A stretch of DNA of 58,151 bases, taken from NCBI GenBank assembly GCA_934630495.1, contig CAKTVW010000010.1:1-58151 (forward strand), given 5' to 3'. Of this stretch, positions 46,326 to 54,081 are shown piece by piece. The notes below the pieces were generated by a model. It did no database searches. It saw only the letters and a list, made by a program, of their open reading frames with translations, and had not been told where the DNA came from. Within the stretch, counting starts at the first letter, position 1. Every line of letters begins with the position of its first letter. A program made the translations under genes and the position numbers. Source of the stretch: an uncultured Oscillospiraceae bacterium. GTDB lineage: Bacteria; Bacillota; Clostridia; Oscillospirales; Oscillospiraceae.

Positions 46326-48905
46326 TCAATCCTTCCTTTCGTAGGGTGTATTGCACAGCGGCAGAATATAGCGGCGCTCACCGTCGAGACGGTAATATGC
46401 GTCCGCGATGGCAGGGGCGGTCGGGATCGAGGTGATCTCGCCGATGCCGATCGCGCCGCAGGCGACCTTCAGACCGGGCTTATCGACGACGATCGCCTTG
46501 ATCTGCGGAATCTCGTGCGCACGGAACAGGCCGAGCGAGCCGTATTTCTCGATGGGCTTGCAGTTCTCGTCGATCGGGTACTGCTCACGCAGTGCATAGC
46601 CCATCGACATGACCACGCCGCCTTCGATCTGTCCCTCGCAGGAGAGGGGATTGACTGCCTTGCCGACGTCGTGCGCGGCGACGATCAGAGAGGGCTTGCG
46701 TGTCTTTTTGTCCACCACGCACATCTGTGTTGCATAGCCGTATGCCACATGCGACACAGGATTCGGGACGTCCGCGCCCAGCGGGTCGGTCTTCGCAAGG
46801 TATTCGCCGTAAAACTCCTGTCCGGCCAGTTTGGCAAGCGTCTTTCCCTCCAACGCTTCGCAGAGCTTTTCGCAGGCGCGGCGGCAGGCCTCGCCCGTGA
46901 CCAGCGTCTGACGGGAGCCGGAGGTGTCACCGGAGTTCGGCGCGATCCAAGTGTTGCTTCTTTCGTAGATAATATCGTCGCGGCACAGCGGCGTATTCGT
47001 GACGACCATCTGCACCAGAACGGTGCCGAGGCCCTGCCCGATACAGGAGGCGCCCGCGTAGATATGCAGCTTGCCGTCGTTTTCGACGATCAGCTTGCAG
47101 CGACCCCAGTCGGGAATGCCGACGCCGACACCGGCGTTTTTCATGGCGCAGGCGATGCCGACGGGCTTTCCTGCGGCAAGGGCGGCGTCATAGTCCGGCT
47201 TGACGGCTTCCAGCGTTTCCACAAGGCCGGTCGAATCGTCCACGATCTGGCCGTTGGGGAGGACGCCCCAAGGACGGATCGCGTTGCGGTAACGAATTTC
47301 CCACGGCGTAATGCCGATTTCGTCGGCCATCATGTTCAGCAGCGTTTCCGTGGCGAAGCAGGTCTGCGTTACGCCGAAGCCGCGGAAAGCGCCTGCGGGC
47401 GGATTATTGGTATAATACGCGGTGCCTTCGATCTCAAAGTTTTCGTAGGCGTACGGACCGGCAGCGTGCGTACAGGCGCGTTCGAGCACGGGGCCGCCGA
47501 GAGAGGCGAAAGCGCCGGTATCCGAGGCGACCTTGGCCTTAACGCCCATGATCCTGCCGTCATTGTCGCAGCCCATCGTGAAGTCCATGACGAAATGGTG
47601 GCGCTTCGGATGGATAAGCAGGGATTCGGCGCGTGTCAGCTTGACCTTGACGGGACGGCGCGTGCAGTAGGCGATCAGCGCGGCGTGGTGCTGGACGGAC
47701 ATGTCCTCCTTGCCGCCGAAGCCGCCGCCGACCAGAGCGTTCTGCACCTTGACGCGGTCCGTTCCGAGCATCAGGGAGCACTCGTGCTGCGTGGTGTGCG
47801 CGGACTGATCCGTGGAGATCAGCATCACGTCGCCGTCGTCGTCGATATATGCTACACAGCACTCCGGTTCTAAGAACGCGTGCTCCGTCCAAGGCGTCTC
47901 AAAATGATGCGAAATGACGTGCGGCGCGTTGCGGATCGCTTCCTCCGCGTTGCCGCGCGAAACATGCTTATAGGCCTGTACATTGGAGGGTTCCTCGTCA
48001 AAGACGCGCGGCGCGTCCGGGGCGGCTGCCTCCTCGATGCTATGTACGGCGGGCAGGACCTCATATTCGACCTTTACGAGCTTCTTTGCCTTTTCCAAGA
48101 TCTCGCGGCTCTCGGCGGCGACGAGCGCGACGGCGTCGCCTAAGTAATGCGTCAGGCCGCCGACGGGGATAAGGGTATACTGATCGTGCTTGAGGTGGCC
48201 GATCTTGTTCTCGCCCGGAATGTCCTCGGCGGTCAGAACGGCGGCGACGCCGGGGAGCGCCTTGGCAGCGGAGGTGTCGATCGACACGATCCGCGCGCGG
48301 GGATATTTTGAACGAACGGCGGAGCCGTAGAGCATTCCTTCCAGCTCAAAGTCATCGGGATATTTGCCGTAGCCGAGGACCTTTTCCTCGACGTCCAGCC
48401 GATGCACGCGGGAGCCAATCTTCCAGTCGTCGGCGGATTTCTCGGGGATCGCGCCCTCGCGCATGATCTTCGCCGCCAGCTTAACGGCCGCAATGATCTT
48501 GACATAACCGGTGCAGCGGCAGTAATTGTTGCGCAGGGCGTATTTGATCTCGTCCTCCGTGGGGTCGGGGTTTTTATCCAGCAGCGCCTTGGTGCAGATC
48601 ACCATGCCGGGGATGCAGAAGCCGCACTGCACAGCGCCCGCTTCTCCGTAGGCAAATGTAAAGACCTTTGCCTCCCAATCGCTCAGGCCCTCGACGGTCA
48701 GAATGCTCCGGCCTTCGAGACGGTCGGTATCCGGCACACACGCGCGGCACGGCTCTCCGTCGATCAGGACGGTGCACGCGCCGCAGGCACCCTCGCTGCA
48801 GCCGTCCTTTACGGAGTGCAGATGCAGCTCATCGCGCAGAAAGCGCAGCAGCTTTTGATTTTTCTCGGCGGTTACTTTTTGTCCGTTTACAAAAAACGTC
48901 GCCAT
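46326..48905 (-). CDS. Selenium-dependent xanthine dehydrogenase-like Mo hydroxylase (fused Fe-S and Mo domains)
   Basis: 859 residues. An N-terminal plant-type [2Fe-2S] domain (CSEGACGACTVLIDGEPCRAC, about 37-57), a helical [2Fe-2S] domain (QCGFCIPGM...CRCTGY, about 98-145), then the molybdopterin domains (GGGFGGKED near 397; C-terminal active-site Glu in GIGEI near 822). There is no FAD domain, as in the Mop/aldehyde oxidoreductase architecture. Size and context fit the family called selenium-dependent xanthine dehydrogenase, where a labile Se ligand sits on Mo. The substrate is uncertain: purine or another N-heterocycle or aldehyde. Confidence 0.88.
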   Translation of the reverse strand: MATFFVNGQKVTAEKNQKLLRFLRDELHLHSVKDGCSEGACGACTVLIDGEPCRACVPDTDRLEGRSILTVEGLSDWEAKVFTFAYGEAGAVQCGFCIPGMVICTKALLDKNPDPTEDEIKYALRNNYCRCTGYVKIIAAVKLAAKIMREGAIPEKSADDWKIGSRVHRLDVEEKVLGYGKYPDDFELEGMLYGSAVRSKYPRARIVSIDTSAAKALPGVAAVLTAEDIPGENKIGHLKHDQYTLIPVGGLTHYLGDAVALVAAESREILEKAKKLVKVEYEVLPAVHSIEEAAAPDAPRVFDEEPSNVQAYKHVSRGNAEEAIRNAPHVISHHFETPWTEHAFLEPECCVAYIDDDGDVMLISTDQSAHTTQHECSLMLGTDRVKVQNALVGGGFGGKEDMSVQHHAALIAYCTRRPVKVKLTRAESLLIHPKRHHFVMDFTMGCDNDGRIMGVKAKVASDTGAFASLGGPVLERACTHAAGPYAYENFEIEGTAYYTNNPPAGAFRGFGVTQTCFATETLLNMMADEIGITPWEIRYRNAIRPWGVLPNGQIVDDSTGLVETLEAVKPDYDAALAAGKPVGIACAMKNAGVGVGIPDWGRCKLIVENDGKLHIYAGASCIGQGLGTVLVQMVVTNTPLCRDDIIYERSNTWIAPNSGDTSGSRQTLVTGEACRRACEKLCEALEGKTLAKLAGQEFYGEYLAKTDPLGADVPNPVSHVAYGYATQMCVVDKKTRKPSLIVAAHDVGKAVNPLSCEGQIEGGVVMSMGYALREQYPIDENCKPIEKYGSLGLFRAHEIPQIKAIVVDKPGLKVACGAIGIGEITSIPTAPAIADAYYRLDGERRYILPLCNTPYERKD

Positions 48906-48938
48906 AGCCAATACTCCTTTTTTATATTCCTACTTATA

Positions 48939-48967
48939 ATCATACAATACAAGCGCTCAAAAGGCAA
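48939..48967 (-). promoter_or_regulatory. Promoter of the fused hydroxylase-ferredoxin operon
   Basis: Minus strand TTGCCT, 17 bases, TATGAT, then AAGGAG before the ATG at 48905. Confidence 0.55.
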
Positions 48968-49060
48968 GAATTTTTGTGCACATTTCTCATGCGGAAACGT
49001 AAATGCGTGATTCTATTTTTCGGTGAACGCTCTTTAGGCTGCTGAAGGCAGGGAGCCTCC

Positions 49061-49100
49061 GCTGCGGTCGGCGCGGACGGACAAGAGGCTTTGTGTCCGC
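49061..49100 (-). terminator. Probable terminator of the aminotransferase gene
   Basis: GCGGCGGACA and TGTCCGTCCGC pair on the minus strand; the T tract is poor. A second GC-rich hairpin (GGCT...AGCC) lies at 49037-49055. Confidence 0.45.
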
Positions 49101-49114
49101 CGCAGGGGGGTCAT

Positions 49115-50260
49115 TTAGCGGTCCGTCAACGCTCTGAGCGCGGAAACGGCGGCATCGATGTCGCTTTTTTTCGAGAAAGCGCCGAGGGAGAAGCGGACGG
49201 TGCCCTGCGGGAAGGTGCCGAGCGTTTTGTGCGCGGAGGGGGCACAGTGCATTCCGCAGCGGGTCAAAATTCCGTGTTCCCGCTCCAGTCGATAGGCGAT
49301 CTCCGCGTTATCGCGGTCCGGGAAGTCCAGCGAAACAACACCGACACGGCGCGAAAGATCGGTCGTGCCGACCGAACGAATCCCGCCGAGGCCGTCGAGC
49401 TGCTCCAAAAAGTACGCCGTCAGCGCCGCTTCTTCCCGCGACAGCGCTTCGACGCCGCGCGCCTCAACATACGCTAACGCGGCCTCTAGCCCGTAGTATC
49501 CGGCGATATTCGGCGTTCCTGCCTCGAATCGATCGGGCATGAAGCTCGGAAGATCTTCGCTGTCGGAGGCGCTTCCGGTCCCGCCGGAGAGAAGCGGCTC
49601 GAGCTGCGCGGCAAAGTCGGGCGTCAGCAGCATCGCGCCCGTCCCGCTCGGCCCCAAAAGACCCTTGTGCCCCGGAACGACCAGCGCACTGAGGCCGAAC
49701 GCCTGAAAATCGATCGGGAAGTGTCCCGCAGTCTGCGCGGCGTCCAGCACGAACCGAATACCAAGCTCCCTGCAGACGACGCCGACCGCCTCGGCGTTTT
49801 GCAGCGTGCCGCTGACGTTTGAGGCGTGCGCCATGACCAGCAGCTTGGTGTTCGGCTGCACGGAAAGACGGATCGCCTCCGGGTCGAGAAAGCCCTCGGG
49901 ATCGCAGAGGATGCGGGTATAAGAGACGCCGTGACGCGTGAGCTGTGTCAGGGGGCGCATGACGGCGTTGTGCTCCATGGAGGAGACAAGACAGTGGTCG
50001 CCCGCGCACAGGAAGCCCTTGAGGAGCATGTTCATCGCCGCCGTTGCGCCGGAGGTCAGAACGACATGCGTCGGGTCGTTAAATCCAAACAGTCTGCACA
50101 GCCGTTCGCGCAGCGTCAGAATCACAAGCTCCGCTTCCTCGGCCGTGCCGTATACGCCGCGATTGACGTTTGCGCCGACCTCGCGGATGTAATAGGCCAT
50201 TCTCTCCGCGACCGCCTCCGGCTTCGGGAAGGTCGTCGCCGCATTGTCCAGATAGATCAT
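49115..50260 (-). CDS. Class V aminotransferase, cysteine desulfurase family (selenium locus)
   Basis: 381 residues, CsdB/SufS-like. N-terminal YLDNAATTFPKP, PLP Lys in VPGHKGLLGPSGTG (about 193), RFEAGTPNIAGYYGLEAAL, and a Cys-containing active-site loop (TRCGMHCAPSAHKT, about 338-351). Members of this subgroup recur in selenium-dependent molybdenum hydroxylase clusters and may deliver Se or S (family knowledge). Overlaps the LysR gene by 4 bases, so cotranscribed with it. Confidence 0.88.
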   Translation of the reverse strand: MIYLDNAATTFPKPEAVAERMAYYIREVGANVNRGVYGTAEEAELVILTLRERLCRLFGFNDPTHVVLTSGATAAMNMLLKGFLCAGDHCLVSSMEHNAVMRPLTQLTRHGVSYTRILCDPEGFLDPEAIRLSVQPNTKLLVMAHASNVSGTLQNAEAVGVVCRELGIRFVLDAAQTAGHFPIDFQAFGLSALVVPGHKGLLGPSGTGAMLLTPDFAAQLEPLLSGGTGSASDSEDLPSFMPDRFEAGTPNIAGYYGLEAALAYVEARGVEALSREEAALTAYFLEQLDGLGGIRSVGTTDLSRRVGVVSLDFPDRDNAEIAYRLEREHGILTRCGMHCAPSAHKTLGTFPQGTVRFSLGAFSKKSDIDAAVSALRALTDR

Positions 50261-51156
50261 GCTTCCGCTTCACCCCGCTGTTTTAAGTAATCGATAAATT
50301 CGCGCACATGCTTCGGATAAATGTAGCCGCGCAGTGTCACCAGATAGAGCGTCCGATAGGAGGCGTATTTTCCGAGTGAGAAGGTGAGAATCGTACCGTC
50401 GTGCTCCGCGCGCTCCACGGCCTTGCGGGAGATCACGGAGATGCCCATACCGCTGCGGATATAGGTTTTGATAGCCTCCTGGTCGTTGGTATAGGCGGCG
50501 ATATTCAGCGCGGTGCTGTCGATGCCCATTCCCGCCAGCAAAAGATCGGCCTCTTTTTTTGTGCCCGAGCCGTACTCACGCATGATGATCGGGTAGCGGA
50601 GCAGCTCCGAAAGGGGAGCGCCCGCCGCCTTTAAGGCGGCAAACTGCGGCGTGTTCGGAGCGGCCAGCACGATCTCGTCGCGCATCAGCGGCTCAAAGAG
50701 CAGGCGAGGGGAGGAAATCTGCGTTCCCACGACGGCAAGATCGACGCCGTTGTCCGGAAATTTATTGATGATCGCGATACTGTCGGCCTGAACGATATTG
50801 AACCGGATGTTCGGGTGCTTTTTTCGGTAATCGGAGATGCAGGCGGGGAGAACATAGGCCGACGGAATGGTCGACGCGCCGATATGCAGGATGGTCTCCG
50901 AGGCGCTGTTCAGCTCGTCGCAGGCGCGTTGGCGCAGCTTCAGAATGTCCCGCGCATAGTCGTACAGACGGTAGCCCTCCTTGGTGATCCGGATGCTCTT
51001 CGTCGTCCGCACGATCAGCTTGACGCCCAGCTCGCTTTCCAGACTGCGAATGTGTGCGCTGATGGTCGGCTGCGTCAGGTACAGACGCTTTGCCGCCTCG
51101 GAAAAGCTGTTGGTGTCCACGACGGCCGCAAAAGCCTCGAGCTGCTTGAAATCCAT
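50257..51156 (-). CDS. LysR-family regulator (selenium metabolism-associated)
   Basis: 299 residues. N-terminal winged HTH (MDFKQLEAFAAVVDTNSFSEAAKRLYLTQPTISAHIRSLE) and a two-lobed effector domain. ATG at 51156 with AAGGAGG upstream. Diverges from yedE across a 146-bp region containing a T-rich dyad overlapping its own -35, the standard LysR arrangement. A LysR of this kind is a recurrent neighbour of yedE in selenium loci. Effector unknown. Confidence 0.9.
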   Translation of the reverse strand: MDFKQLEAFAAVVDTNSFSEAAKRLYLTQPTISAHIRSLESELGVKLIVRTTKSIRITKEGYRLYDYARDILKLRQRACDELNSASETILHIGASTIPSAYVLPACISDYRKKHPNIRFNIVQADSIAIINKFPDNGVDLAVVGTQISSPRLLFEPLMRDEIVLAAPNTPQFAALKAAGAPLSELLRYPIIMREYGSGTKKEADLLLAGMGIDSTALNIAAYTNDQEAIKTYIRSGMGISVISRKAVERAEHDGTILTFSLGKYASYRTLYLVTLRGYIYPKHVREFIDYLKQRGEAEA

Positions 51157-51184
51157 TGCCGCGCCTCCTTTCCTTTTTAACATC

Positions 51185-51213
51185 ATTATACCGCGCACTA
51201 TACAGAAAATCAA
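51185..51213 (-). promoter_or_regulatory. Promoter of the lysR-aminotransferase operon
   Basis: Minus strand TTGATT, 17 bases, TATAAT. The -35 hexamer overlaps the dyad at 51210. Confidence 0.7.
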
Positions 51214-51234
51214 TAAAACATATTTATTTATTGA
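51210..51234. promoter_or_regulatory. Candidate LysR operator
   Basis: TCAATAAA-N9-TTTATTGA, a perfect interrupted palindrome. It lies between the divergent lysR and yedE promoters, 10 bases upstream of the yedE -35. Confidence 0.65.
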
Positions 51235-51244
51235 ATAAAACAAT

Positions 51245-51273
51245 TTTACAATTCAGGGAGGTCTTGCTATAAT
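51245..51273 (+). promoter_or_regulatory. Promoter of yedE-yedF-DUF3343
   Basis: TTTACA, 17 bases, TATAAT, about 25 bases before the start codon. Confidence 0.75.
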
Positions 51274-51302
51274 AAATTTACAAAAAACAGAAAGGGATGA
51301 CT

Positions 51303-52481
51303 TTGGGAAAAATGAAAAAGGTCAAAAAATTCAACTGGCTTGTCCTTGTGACCGGCTTTGTCGTCGGCCTTGCGGCGCTCGTGCTGCAAAAGCTCGGCAA
51401 TCCGGGCAACATGGGCTTCTGTATCGCATGCTTCGAGCGCGACATCGCCGGTGCGCTGGGGCTTCATACGGCCGGCGCGAAGGTCGCGGAGGACGGCGTA
51501 AGCATCCTGACGGGCAATCTGGCATATTTCCGCCCGGAAATTATCGGCATCGTGCTCGGCTCCATGATCATGGCGATCTGCACCAAGGAATTTAAGGGCA
51601 GAGGCGGCAGCTCTCCCGTGCTCCGCTTCCTGCTTGGTGCGGGCGTGATGATCGGTGCGCTCGTGTTCCTTGGCTGCCCGCTGCGTATGGTCCTTCGGAT
51701 CGGCGGCGGCGACCCCAATGCGCTTGTCGGTCTGGTCGGTTTCATTGTCGGCATTCTGGTCGGCGTGGTGTTCCTCAAGAAGGGCTTTACGCTCCGCCGT
51801 GCGTATGAGCAGAGCAAGCTCGAGGGCGCGGCTTTCCCGATCGCAACGGTAATTATGGGCATCCTGTGCCTGACCGGCGTTGTCGGCCTGATGACTGCCG
51901 AGGGCAACATGCCCGGCGGCGCGCGCGCGCCGTGGTACGCGGCGATCCTTGCCGGACTTGTTGTCGGCGCACTTGGGCAGAGAAGCCGCTTCTGCATGGC
52001 AGGCGGCGTTCGCGACGCCGTGATGTTCAAGGATTTCAGCCTGATCTCCGGCTTTGCCATGATTATTGTCACCGTGCTTGTCGGCAATCTGATCCTCGGC
52101 AACTTCGGCGAGACCTACAAGGGCTTCACCACGGTCGGTCAGCCCGTTGCCAGCGCCGACGGCCTGTGGAACTTCCTCGGCATGATGATCGTCGGCTGGG
52201 GCTCCGCGCTCCTCGGCGGCTGCCCGCTCCGTCAGCTCGTTCTGGCAGGTGAGGGCAACTCCGATTCCGCGATCACCGTGCTCGGCATGGTGGCGGGCGC
52301 TGCGATTGCGCATAACTTCAAGCTGGCTTCCGGCGCTTCCAAGTATGCCGAAGACGGCGTGACCGTCGTCGGCGGCTCTACCGAAAACGGCCATATCGCC
52401 GTGATCGTAATTTTGGTGCTGCTTGCGGTCGTGTCCGTCGTATGTACCTTCTGCAATAAGAAAGCGAGGGCTGCGAAATGA
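51303..52481 (+). CDS. yedE: YedE family selenium transporter
   Basis: About 392 residues with some ten hydrophobic helices, of the YeeE/YedE transporter superfamily. Conserved cysteine motifs: GNPGNMGFCIACFERDIAGALGLH near the N-terminus and GCPLR twice (FLGCPLRMVLRIGGGDP and LGGCPLRQLVLAGEGNSDS). Putative importer of a selenium species in selenium-using genomes. The start is uncertain: TTG at 51303 fits AAAGGGA best, ATG at 51297 sits directly on it, and ATG at 51312 is too far. The stop overlaps yedF (ATGA). Confidence 0.9.
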   Translation: MGKMKKVKKFNWLVLVTGFVVGLAALVLQKLGNPGNMGFCIACFERDIAGALGLHTAGAKVAEDGVSILTGNLAYFRPEIIGIVLGSMIMAICTKEFKGRGGSSPVLRFLLGAGVMIGALVFLGCPLRMVLRIGGGDPNALVGLVGFIVGILVGVVFLKKGFTLRRAYEQSKLEGAAFPIATVIMGILCLTGVVGLMTAEGNMPGGARAPWYAAILAGLVVGALGQRSRFCMAGGVRDAVMFKDFSLISGFAMIIVTVLVGNLILGNFGETYKGFTTVGQPVASADGLWNFLGMMIVGWGSALLGGCPLRQLVLAGEGNSDSAITVLGMVAGAAIAHNFKLASGASKYAEDGVTVVGGSTENGHIAVIVILVLLAVVSVVCTFCNKKARAAK

Positions 52482-52684
52482 TCGATGCAAGAGGGCTGTC
52501 CTGCCCGTTGCCCGTCGTTATGACGCATAACGCGGTCAAGAAGGAGCATCCCGACACGCTTGAGGTGCTGGTGGACAACGCCTGCGCGATGGAGAACGTC
52601 ACGCGTTTTGCCATGAACAGCGGCTACGAGGTGTCCGTGCAGGAGAAGGACGAGGAATACCTCCTCACCCTGAAAAAGAAATGA
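52478..52684 (+). CDS. yedF: TusA/YedF-type sulfurtransferase-like selenium protein
   Basis: 68 residues: IDARGLSCPLPVVMTHNAV carries the single Cys of the CPxP motif of TusA/SirA proteins, then the beta-alpha-beta core to the end. Full YedF proteins have an additional C-terminal domain of about 120 residues; this one is only the N-terminal module. It presumably carries Se or S as a persulfide-type adduct (family inference). Overlaps both neighbours by 4 bases. Confidence 0.88.
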   Translation: MIDARGLSCPLPVVMTHNAVKKEHPDTLEVLVDNACAMENVTRFAMNSGYEVSVQEKDEEYLLTLKKK

Positions 52685-52920
52685 ACACCTACCTTGCGAC
52701 CTTTCATACGCACTTGAGTGCTCTGCGCACTGCCCGTGCGCTGAAGGAATGTGCGGTCGAGCAGACCTCCGGCCCCGTGCCGCGAAAGCTCAGTTCATCG
52801 TGCGGCGTGTGCGTGCGCTATCTTGCGCAGACACCGCTGCTGGAGCTGATGGACGAGGACTGCGAGGCGGTCTATCTGGAAAACGACGGCGCCTATACCC
52901 GCCTGTACGAAAATCTTTAA
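52681..52920 (+). CDS. DUF3343 putative Se/S carrier protein
   Basis: 79 residues. MNTYLATFHTHLSALRTARALKE...VPRKLSSSCGVCVRY: the 'TH.A...E..l', 'P.P..lSs.CG.a.r' pattern of DUF3343, annotated elsewhere as a putative Se/S carrier-like domain; two cysteines lie in CGVC. Follows yedF with ATGA overlap and closes the operon before the hairpin at 52936. Confidence 0.85.
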   Translation: MNTYLATFHTHLSALRTARALKECAVEQTSGPVPRKLSSSCGVCVRYLAQTPLLELMDEDCEAVYLENDGAYTRLYENL

Positions 52921-52935
52921 TTATTATAGTGGAAA

Positions 52936-52966
52936 AATCGGCAGAGGGTCGTGCCCTCTGCCGATT
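52936..52966 (+). terminator. Terminator hairpin after DUF3343 (first copy)
   Basis: AATCGGCAGAGGG/CCCTCTGCCGATT with a short loop, followed by CAGACTGTCAAAAAAGTC. A second, slightly diverged copy is at 53220-53255. Confidence 0.75.
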
Positions 52967-53219
52967 CAGACTGTCAAAAAAGTCCGGAATCGTCAAAATC
53001 AGTTAACTATTTAATGGATTATGCTTTAAGCGTTTTGATTCGCAAAATGGAATATTCCGAACTTTATAATGTGAGAATCTGCTTGCTCCGCAAGGATTTT
53101 GACTTACTGCGCAACTCACGCCCTACCGTACCCACGTACGCCGACGGGCGTGAGTTGCTTGTCTTCCGAACTTTTTAGCAGTCTGTCAGCGTGTCGAAAA
53201 GGGTTTTTCGACACGCTGA
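52967..53219 (+). repeat. Interspersed repeat, family B, between duplicated hairpins
   Basis: Starts CAGACTGTCAAAAAAGTC. From 53030 to 53200 it matches, inverted, 57980-58151, including the inner hairpin GCAACTCACGCCC/GGGCGTGAGTTGC (53111-53160). Ends in the CAGCGTGTCGAAAA/TTTTTCGACACGCTG hairpin (53188-53218). Non-coding. Confidence 0.8.
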
Positions 53220-53255
53220 AATCAGCAGAGGACGCTTGCGCCCTCTGCCGATTTG
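53220..53255. terminator. Second copy of the DUF3343 hairpin, at the mocA 3' end
   Basis: AATCAGCAGAGG...CCCTCTGCCGATTTG resembles 52936-52966. It directly abuts the mocA stop codon, so it can terminate mocA on the minus strand. Confidence 0.65.
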
Positions 53256-53256
53256 T

Positions 53257-53853
53257 TTATACTTCGCCGATTGTGTCCCGCAGCTCCGCCAGTGCCTGCT
53301 TGCTGTCGACGTCCGTCAACTGAAGCGGACGCACCTCAAAAAGCTCCAGCCGATCCTCATGACGCCGTATGACCGTGTTGCCGCCGTGGTCCTCCTTCAG
53401 CTCCAGAAGCTCCGGATAAAATTCGCGCGGGAAAATGCACGGGTTTCCGCGAACGCCGTCATGTCCGAGCGCGACGATCCGATCGCTGTTTTCGCGGTAA
53501 AACGCGATCTCCCGCGCAAGCGTTTCACGCTCCAGCATGGGCTGGTCGGACACCATAAACATCAAAGCGTCGCATCCGGAGAGCTGTTCGATGCCGAGAC
53601 GGATCGTGTGGCTGATCCCGTAGTCGGGGTGGGTGTTCCTGACGGCGGCAAAGCCTCTCTTCTCGGCACTTTCCAGAATTTTGTCGTATTGCGAAATGAC
53701 GACGACCGCGTCCAGCGCTACCGCGGGAATCGCGTCCAGCGCCCGATCGATCAGCGTACGCCCCTCGACCTTGGCGGCGAGCTTGTTTTCTCCGAAGCGC
53801 CGCGCGTTTCCGGCGGCCATCAGAACGCAGCCGACGGTTAGCTCCTTGCTCAA
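53257..53853 (-). CDS. mocA: MocA-family molybdenum cofactor cytidylyltransferase
   Basis: 198 residues, GT-A-like nucleotidyltransferase. Nucleotide-binding VGCVLMAAGNARRFGENKL (7-25), HTIRLGIEQ, FMVSDQPMLERET (Asp metal site) and GVRGNPCIFPREFY match MocA/YgfJ proteins, which attach CMP to molybdopterin or act in selenium-dependent Mo hydroxylase maturation. Diverges from xdhA, consistent with serving it. Confidence 0.88.
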   Translation of the reverse strand: MSKELTVGCVLMAAGNARRFGENKLAAKVEGRTLIDRALDAIPAVALDAVVVISQYDKILESAEKRGFAAVRNTHPDYGISHTIRLGIEQLSGCDALMFMVSDQPMLERETLAREIAFYRENSDRIVALGHDGVRGNPCIFPREFYPELLELKEDHGGNTVIRRHEDRLELFEVRPLQLTDVDSKQALAELRDTIGEV

Positions 53854-53918
53854 TTTTTGCTCCTTCCCGCGTCTGCGCTTTTCCGTGAAAATGTGCGCAG
53901 ATCGCGTTCTTTTTTTGT

Positions 53919-53947
53919 AGTATACCCGTATTTTTGCCGTAAGTCAA
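53919..53947 (-). promoter_or_regulatory. Promoter of mocA
   Basis: Minus strand TTGACT, 17 bases, TATACT. A plus-strand TATAAT (54012-54017) with a weak -35 probably serves xdhA. Confidence 0.7.
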
Positions 53948-54081
53948 TTTTTGCATACGTTATCCGGAAAAAAGAATCACGGCGGGACTTCCGTTCTCAA
54001 AATTTTTATGCTATAATACAAATATACTAAGGGAAAACGGTCATTTTTTGCGATTTTTAATAAAGCGGGAGGCTGGTAACT

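Noticed and set aside
48912..49110. Molybdenum cofactor riboswitch before the fused hydroxylase
   Set aside because: The GC-rich hairpins there do not reproduce the conserved Moco-motif core as I know it; terminator and promoter elements explain the region.
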